Positions 60,130 through 64,000 of a stretch of 64,000 bases of DNA are shown piece by piece; positions within the stretch are counted from its first letter, which is position 1, and each line of letters starts with the position of its first letter. The DNA comes from Catillopecten margaritatus gill symbiont (GTDB taxonomy: Bacteria; Pseudomonadota; Gammaproteobacteria; PS1; Pseudothioglobaceae): assembly GCA_037956075.1 (NCBI GenBank), contig CP138327.1, positions 930,001-994,000 of the forward strand, given 5' to 3'. The translations under genes were made by a program, and so were the position numbers. The notes beneath the pieces are model-generated. The model searched no databases. It saw only the letters and a list, made by a program, of their open reading frames with translations, and was not told the DNA's origin.

Positions 60130-61173
60130 CTACACCATCCACTCTTTTTTTATTTCATCTACAGAAAACGGCTTAACGCTAAATTGCTGCGCCACGCCGA
60201 CCTTAAGTTTAACCTCCACATCAACCGACGCTTCTTCTCGACCTTGGGAATAGCGGGCTAATATACGAGTAGCAATTTTGACATCTTCTTGATTGGGTTC
60301 GCCGTCAATTAACGCCAAAGGTCCATTACAACTGGTCGGATAGAGGCTGGCGTATTGATTACGATACCCTTCTAAAAATTTAACTTCGCCTTCTTCTCGA
60401 GCAACAATCATTTTAAATCGTGGGCTTGGACGGATGTGTCTGCCGACTTTGAGCATCATTAAATCATCCAATTCATACTCACGATTGCCACGGGATTGCC
60501 ACATATCCACTAATTTATCGGAATATTGTTTGTCAGTTAAAAAGCAACAACCGCCAGCAGGCGTGGCGTAATCGTCGAACCCATATTCTTTGGCGAGTGC
60601 CATTTGTGGCTTGCGGGTTCTGCCTGAAAAATCCAAGAGTTTTTCTCTATCTACCCAGCCTTCAATTTCCGCTTTGGTTTCTGGTAAATGTTTAGCACAC
60701 AAAGGGCGTAACAGCAAATCATCAGCCCCCGATTCTGCTTGCACAATCGGCATGGTTTCTTTGCGTTGCGACATCGGGCGTTGTCCCATCACTTCGCCAG
60801 TAATGATAAAGTCAAACTCATTTTCCAGCATCCACTCTTTGGCTTTTTTCACCATAAAACCCTTGCAATCAAGACAAGGATTCATATTTTTGCCGTAGCC
60901 GTGTTTCGGATTGAGCAACACATCACGATACTCTTCAATCACATCAATAATATGTAATTTAATCCCCAATTGTTCCGCAACCCACAAAGCATTATTGCGT
61001 TTTTGCTTGTCCGATTTTTGCTTGCGAATGGCGTGTGTATGCCCTTCTACACAAAATCCCGTGAAAAAATTAATGCCCTCAACATGAATCCCTTGATCGA
61101 GTAATAATTTGGTGCTCAATAACGAATCCAATCCACCTGAAATCAATGACACGGCTCTAATTTGTTTACTCAT
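60130..61173 (-). CDS. PP-loop (ThiI/MnmA-like) tRNA-thiolation-type enzyme
   Basis: 347 residues from the ATG at 61173, which overlaps the prmA stop (ATGA). N-terminal PP-loop SLISGGLDSLLSTKLL (about residues 8-23) binds ATP for adenylation. Cysteines that could carry sulfur occur in NPCLDCKGF (about 106) and AGGCCFLTD (about 213). The C-terminal region resembles the NFACT-R_2 domain (VGRHIRPSPRFKMIVAREEG). Often annotated as a thiouridylate methyltransferase; the true substrate is not certain. Possible link to the TusE-like gene across the divergent region. Confidence 0.8.
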   Translation of the reverse strand: MSKQIRAVSLISGGLDSLLSTKLLLDQGIHVEGINFFTGFCVEGHTHAIRKQKSDKQKRNNALWVAEQLGIKLHIIDVIEEYRDVLLNPKHGYGKNMNPCLDCKGFMVKKAKEWMLENEFDFIITGEVMGQRPMSQRKETMPIVQAESGADDLLLRPLCAKHLPETKAEIEGWVDREKLLDFSGRTRKPQMALAKEYGFDDYATPAGGCCFLTDKQYSDKLVDMWQSRGNREYELDDLMMLKVGRHIRPSPRFKMIVAREEGEVKFLEGYRNQYASLYPTSCNGPLALIDGEPNQEDVKIATRILARYSQGREEASVDVEVKLKVGVAQQFSVKPFSVDEIKKEWMV

Positions 61174-62048
61174 TTTCTCACTCCATTTACTCGACACCAA
61201 TCGTCTTTTTGTACCACCGTTAACTCCGAAAAATACTCACCATAAGTCGTTAATATCATCTCAACTTGCTCATGCAAAATACCCGATAAAGCAATACGCC
61301 CACCCGATTTTACCAATCCCGAAAGATGCTCACACAAACCCACCAAAGGCTTTGCCAAAATATTCGCAATCATCAAATCTACTTTTTCCAACTGCCCTTC
61401 ATCATCCGTATGCACAACGGTAATTTTTGCCATTTCTTGATTATTTTCCACATTATTTTGCGTCGCTATCACCGCCTGCGGGTCATTATCCGTGCAAATC
61501 GCCTGACTCGCCCCCAACTTCACCGCAGCAATTGCCAAAATCCCCGTACCCGAACCATAGTCAATCACCGTTTGATTAATCGGAGGATTTTCATCCAAAT
61601 ATTGCAAGCATAAGTCCGTCGTTTGATGCGTCCCCGTGCCAAATGCCAACCCTGGATCCATATTAATAATCACCGCATTTTCAGGCAATTCGTGGCTGTC
61701 TTCCCACGACGGACAAATCCAAAGACGCCTGCCAAATTGCATCGCATGAAAATCTTTCTTACACTCATCTTCCCAAACCCTGTCTTTTAATAAAGCAAAA
61801 TCCACCTCATCAATATCGCAAATCTGCTTCAACCTATCTTTAACATACGACTGATCCGTCTCAACAGGAAACAACGCCGTTATTGTCACATTCTGCCACA
61901 ACGGCGTCGTCCCCACTTCGGGCTCAAAAATCGCATCATCGTGCGTATCACTAAAAGTCACAGAAACACTGCCCAAGCCCATCAAAACTTCACTAACGAA
62001 ATCTGCCTGTTGTTTTGAGGTTTTAAGTGTCATTTGCATCCAATCCAT
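61170..62048 (-). CDS. prmA: Ribosomal protein L11 methyltransferase
   Basis: 292 residues. SAM-dependent trimethylation of L11. N-terminal substrate domain (WMQMTLKTSKQQADFVSEVL), SAM motif VIDYGSGTGILAIAAVKLGA (about residues 162-181), NMDPGLAFGTGTHQTT, MIANILAKPL. Full length. Coupled to the PP-loop gene by a four-base overlap. Divergent from the DsrC-like gene at 62150. Confidence 0.96.
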   Translation of the reverse strand: MDWMQMTLKTSKQQADFVSEVLMGLGSVSVTFSDTHDDAIFEPEVGTTPLWQNVTITALFPVETDQSYVKDRLKQICDIDEVDFALLKDRVWEDECKKDFHAMQFGRRLWICPSWEDSHELPENAVIINMDPGLAFGTGTHQTTDLCLQYLDENPPINQTVIDYGSGTGILAIAAVKLGASQAICTDNDPQAVIATQNNVENNQEMAKITVVHTDDEGQLEKVDLMIANILAKPLVGLCEHLSGLVKSGGRIALSGILHEQVEMILTTYGEYFSELTVVQKDDWCRVNGVRK

Positions 62049-62149
62049 AAGAAGGAAATTATACCGAATTTTAATTCCACATAAAAACCAAGTAAATAAA
62101 TCAAGTAATACATTATAATAGCCGAATTATTACACTATTAGGAATAAAA

Positions 62150-62440
62150 ATGGCACTAGAAAGAACAGGAAATGGATATTTGGTTGATCCAACTATTTGG
62201 AGCGAAGAAATTATGCATGAAATGGCAAAAGAAGACGATCTTGAATTAACAGAAAGCATGGTGATACAAATTATGGCCGCACGAGAATATTTCGCTGAAA
62301 ACTCATCAGTCCCACCAATTAGAACTTTTTCAAAAGTTGTTGGTATTGACAAAAAAATCTTATTTAAGGAATGGCTAACGGGTCCAATGAAGCCAATCAC
62401 AAAATATGGTGGTATGCCTCAGCCTACTGGTTGCGTCTAA
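62150..62440 (+). CDS. TusE/DsrC-like protein with a single C-terminal cysteine
   Basis: 96 residues of the DsrC/TusE/RspA family. Starts MALERTGNGYLVDPTIWSEE; AAREYFAENSSVPPIRTFSK; ends GGMPQPTGCV. Only the penultimate cysteine (Cys95) is kept; the position of DsrC Cys95 is occupied by a non-cysteine residue (the ITKYGGMPQ stretch). Such forms are TusE-like sulfur relays or DsrC-type regulators. True DsrC is at 45917. Opposite prmA and the PP-loop gene. Confidence 0.9.
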   Translation: MALERTGNGYLVDPTIWSEEIMHEMAKEDDLELTESMVIQIMAAREYFAENSSVPPIRTFSKVVGIDKKILFKEWLTGPMKPITKYGGMPQPTGCV

Positions 62441-62450
62441 ATTCACACCA

Positions 62451-62481
62451 TTTTACACCCACGCCCGGCGTGGGTGTAAAA
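62451..62481. repeat. REP palindrome flanking the RAYT gene, copy 1
   Basis: 31 bp: TTTTACACCCACGCC, centre C, then its exact reverse complement. The copy at 63160 is the reverse complement of this one (centre G). It also lies as a terminator-like hairpin after the TusE-like gene. Confidence 0.93.
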
Positions 62482-62485
62482 TGAC

Positions 62486-63160
62486 TTAAAACTCAAAGTC
62501 ATCTGAAGTTAAGAATACATGCTTATTTTCGGCAAAATGAATAGAGGAATTTTTAGTATCTACCTTATATTGCTCTAGAGATCCAGCTTCGTTGATAATG
62601 CTATCAATTGCCTCTTTATCGCAAATATATTCCCCTAACTCTGTACCTAAATATTCAAAAATACTGGATTTTACCAATTGCTCTTTTGGGTTAATTTCAT
62701 GATGTTTGTAATTTAGATTGACATAGCTTGACACACTAGGCAATGCATAATCGCCACTAATATGAGTCGCTTTAAACCTACCTTGAAATAAAGCCCCTGT
62801 TCTTTCGTGTTTTTGATTGAACAACTTAACATAAGAACTTCCGAGCCTTTGCATAAACTTTGAAATACCATCATCGGACTGCTGCTGTAGTAATAAATGA
62901 AAATGATTGGGTAGCAAACAATAAGCAACAATCTTAACTAGCTGCGTTTGATTTTCCAGATTTTTATTTTGTCTTTTCTCTCTCCTGCACATACGAAACG
63001 CATTGCTGGTGTTGGTATTATTCAAATCTTGTAAACGGTTAAAGAAAAAGTATAATTCATCTTTATTGGTAAAAATAGTGCGTTTATCCACACCACGATT
63101 AAAAACATGATAATACTCACCATTTACTAATTGTATCTTTCTGATCGCCATAATACGCAT
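62486..63160 (-). CDS. REP-associated tyrosine transposase (RAYT, Y1-type)
   Basis: 224 residues from the ATG at 63160; a longer frame would run into the REP. Y1/HUH transposase: GEYYHVFNRGVDKRTIF (about residues 14-30), the HUH motif LLPNHFHLLLQ (about 95), and the catalytic Tyr region SSYVKLFNQKHERTGALFQG (about 120-140). Acidic tail. Flanked by two inverted REP palindromes at 62451 and 63160, so it is the mobiliser or domesticated handler of these REPs. Confidence 0.92.
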   Translation of the reverse strand: MRIMAIRKIQLVNGEYYHVFNRGVDKRTIFTNKDELYFFFNRLQDLNNTNTSNAFRMCRREKRQNKNLENQTQLVKIVAYCLLPNHFHLLLQQQSDDGISKFMQRLGSSYVKLFNQKHERTGALFQGRFKATHISGDYALPSVSSYVNLNYKHHEINPKEQLVKSSIFEYLGTELGEYICDKEAIDSIINEAGSLEQYKVDTKNSSIHFAENKHVFLTSDDFEF

Positions 63161-63190
63161 TTTACACCCACGCCGGGCGTGGGTGTAAAA
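63160..63190. repeat. REP palindrome flanking the RAYT gene, copy 2
   Basis: 31 bp: TTTTACACCCACGCC, centre G, exact reverse complement. It lies nine bases after the alaS stop (minus strand), where it could end alaS transcription, and overlaps the RAYT start codon. Confidence 0.93.
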
Positions 63191-63198
63191 CAATTAAA

Positions 63199-64000
63199 TC
63201 AAAGAAGGGTTTTGACTGAGGCGAGTGCTGTGTTTAAATTACTTGGGTCTGTGCCGCCACCTTGTGCCATGTCAGGGCGACCGCCGCCTTTGCCGCCGAC
63301 TTGAGTGGCAACATGGTTGAGGATTTTTCCAGCTTGGTATTTATCGGTTAGGTCTTTGGTAACGCCTGAGACTAAGGATATTTTATTGCCGTCAACGGCA
63401 GCCAAGACAATGATGGCGGAGCCGAGTTTGTCTTTGAGTTTGTCGGCGATGTCGCGTAAATCTTTGCCGCTGACGCCTTCGACGATGCTTGATAATAATT
63501 TAACGCCGTTGATTTCTTCTGCTTGATTGATTAAATCATCGCCTTGGTTACTGGCGAGTTGTTTTTGGAATGAGGTGATTTGTTTTTCTAGGTCTTTTTG
63601 GGTTTTGATTAACTGGGCGACTTTTTGGGCGGCTTGGGCATTGTTAGATTTTGTCATTTGTGCGATTTGACTCAAACTGTCTTGGGTTTGGTTGTCAAAT
63701 TGATAGGCATCATAACCCGTAATCGCTTCAATACGACGCACACCAGCGGCAACACCGCCTTCGGAAGTGATACGGAATAAGCCAATATCGCCTAATTGAT
63801 GAACATGTGTACCACCGCAGAGTTCGACTGAAAAATCGTCTTTACCCATGGTTAAAACACGCACTTTGTCGCCGTATTTTTCGCCGAAAAGTGCCATTGC
63901 ACCGTTCTTTTTTGCGGTTTCAATATCGGTTATAGCGGTATGCACTTCGGTGTTACCTAAAATCTTGCGATTAACCATGCCTTCGATTTTTTCGATGTCT
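63199..64000 (-). CDS. alaS: Alanyl-tRNA synthetase, C-terminal part
   Basis: The frame is open to base 64000, so the catalytic N-terminal part lies outside. Visible are the editing-domain zinc motif VELCGGTHVHQLGDIG, then a coiled-coil linker (about QKVAQLIKTQKDLEKQITSF) and the C-Ala/DHHA1 domain with GGKGGGRPDMAQGGG. It charges tRNA-Ala and clears mischarged Ser and Gly. The gene ends nine bases before the REP palindrome. Confidence 0.96.
   Translation of the reverse strand, partial: DIEKIEGMVNRKILGNTEVHTAITDIETAKKNGAMALFGEKYGDKVRVLTMGKDDFSVELCGGTHVHQLGDIGLFRITSEGGVAAGVRRIEAITGYDAYQFDNQTQDSLSQIAQMTKSNNAQAAQKVAQLIKTQKDLEKQITSFQKQLASNQGDDLINQAEEINGVKLLSSIVEGVSGKDLRDIADKLKDKLGSAIIVLAAVDGNKISLVSGVTKDLTDKYQAGKILNHVATQVGGKGGGRPDMAQGGGTDPSNLNTALASVKTLL

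Overview
The window looks like a chromosomal segment of an AT-rich gammaproteobacterial sulfur oxidiser. A complete reverse-type dissimilatory sulfite reductase cluster (dsrABEFHCMKLJOPNR) runs on the minus strand from 49815 down to 37374. With it are a persulfide-dioxygenase operon, a Na+-pumping oxaloacetate decarboxylase (oadGAB) and a dense load of small repeats. This suggests the SUP05 / Ca. Thioglobus lineage, which includes the sulfur-oxidising symbionts of deep-sea bivalves. The lineage call is inference; the dsr cluster itself is read directly.

Layout. 1-4.6 kb: a tightly overlapping minus-strand operon dapB, yciI, persulfide dioxygenase, small ORF, hydrolase/TlpA fusion and a BaiN-like flavoprotein that leaves the window. 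4.6-30 kb: housekeeping genes (recQ, kdsA, trpC, thiG, bioF-bioH, purE-purK, folD, kdsB, lpxK, lolC/E-lolD, oadGAB-panD, infA, metF, hemD, tsaE, amiC), with tRNA-Ser(GCU) and tRNA-Leu(CAA). 30.1-37.3 kb: an accessory island. Two inverted copies of an IS1595-type element enclose an integron-like cassette array with three attC sites and no integrase. The outer ends of the IS pair abut a 3' fragment of a TpsB transporter and a 5' fragment of a TpsA exoprotein. 37.4-49.9 kb: the dsr operon with its promoter. 50-64 kb: gltD, rplS, xerD, greA, carA-mlaA-carB, thiS, a MazF/ribbon-helix-helix pair, a PP-loop sulfurtransferase-like gene, prmA, a TusE/DsrC-like gene, a REP-flanked RAYT transposase and the 3' part of alaS.

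How the genes work together. The dsr products oxidise stored or imported sulfane sulfur to sulfite in the cytoplasm. DsrEFH and DsrC carry the sulfur, DsrAB oxidises it, DsrMKJOP links the reaction to the membrane quinone and cytochrome pool, DsrL exchanges electrons with NAD(P)H, and DsrN and DsrR serve sirohaem amidation and maturation. The persulfide dioxygenase at 2663 gives a second, glutathione-persulfide route to sulfite. A second DsrC-like protein at 62150, with a single C-terminal cysteine, sits opposite a PP-loop gene and may feed tRNA or other sulfur transfer.

The most unusual content is the cassette array. One cassette holds three translationally coupled genes: a pentapeptide-repeat protein with a two-helix channel-like C-terminus, a minimal nucleotidyltransferase and a small unrecognised protein. 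Another cassette codes for a protein with a HEPN-type RNHAAH motif. The first holds a stand-alone HNH nuclease. This looks like a defence or toxin-antitoxin cassette set. The repeats form at least four families: a roughly 200-bp and a 163-165-bp MITE-like element, a 27-bp dispersed palindrome (one copy lies inside the amiC reading frame), and REP palindromes around the RAYT gene.
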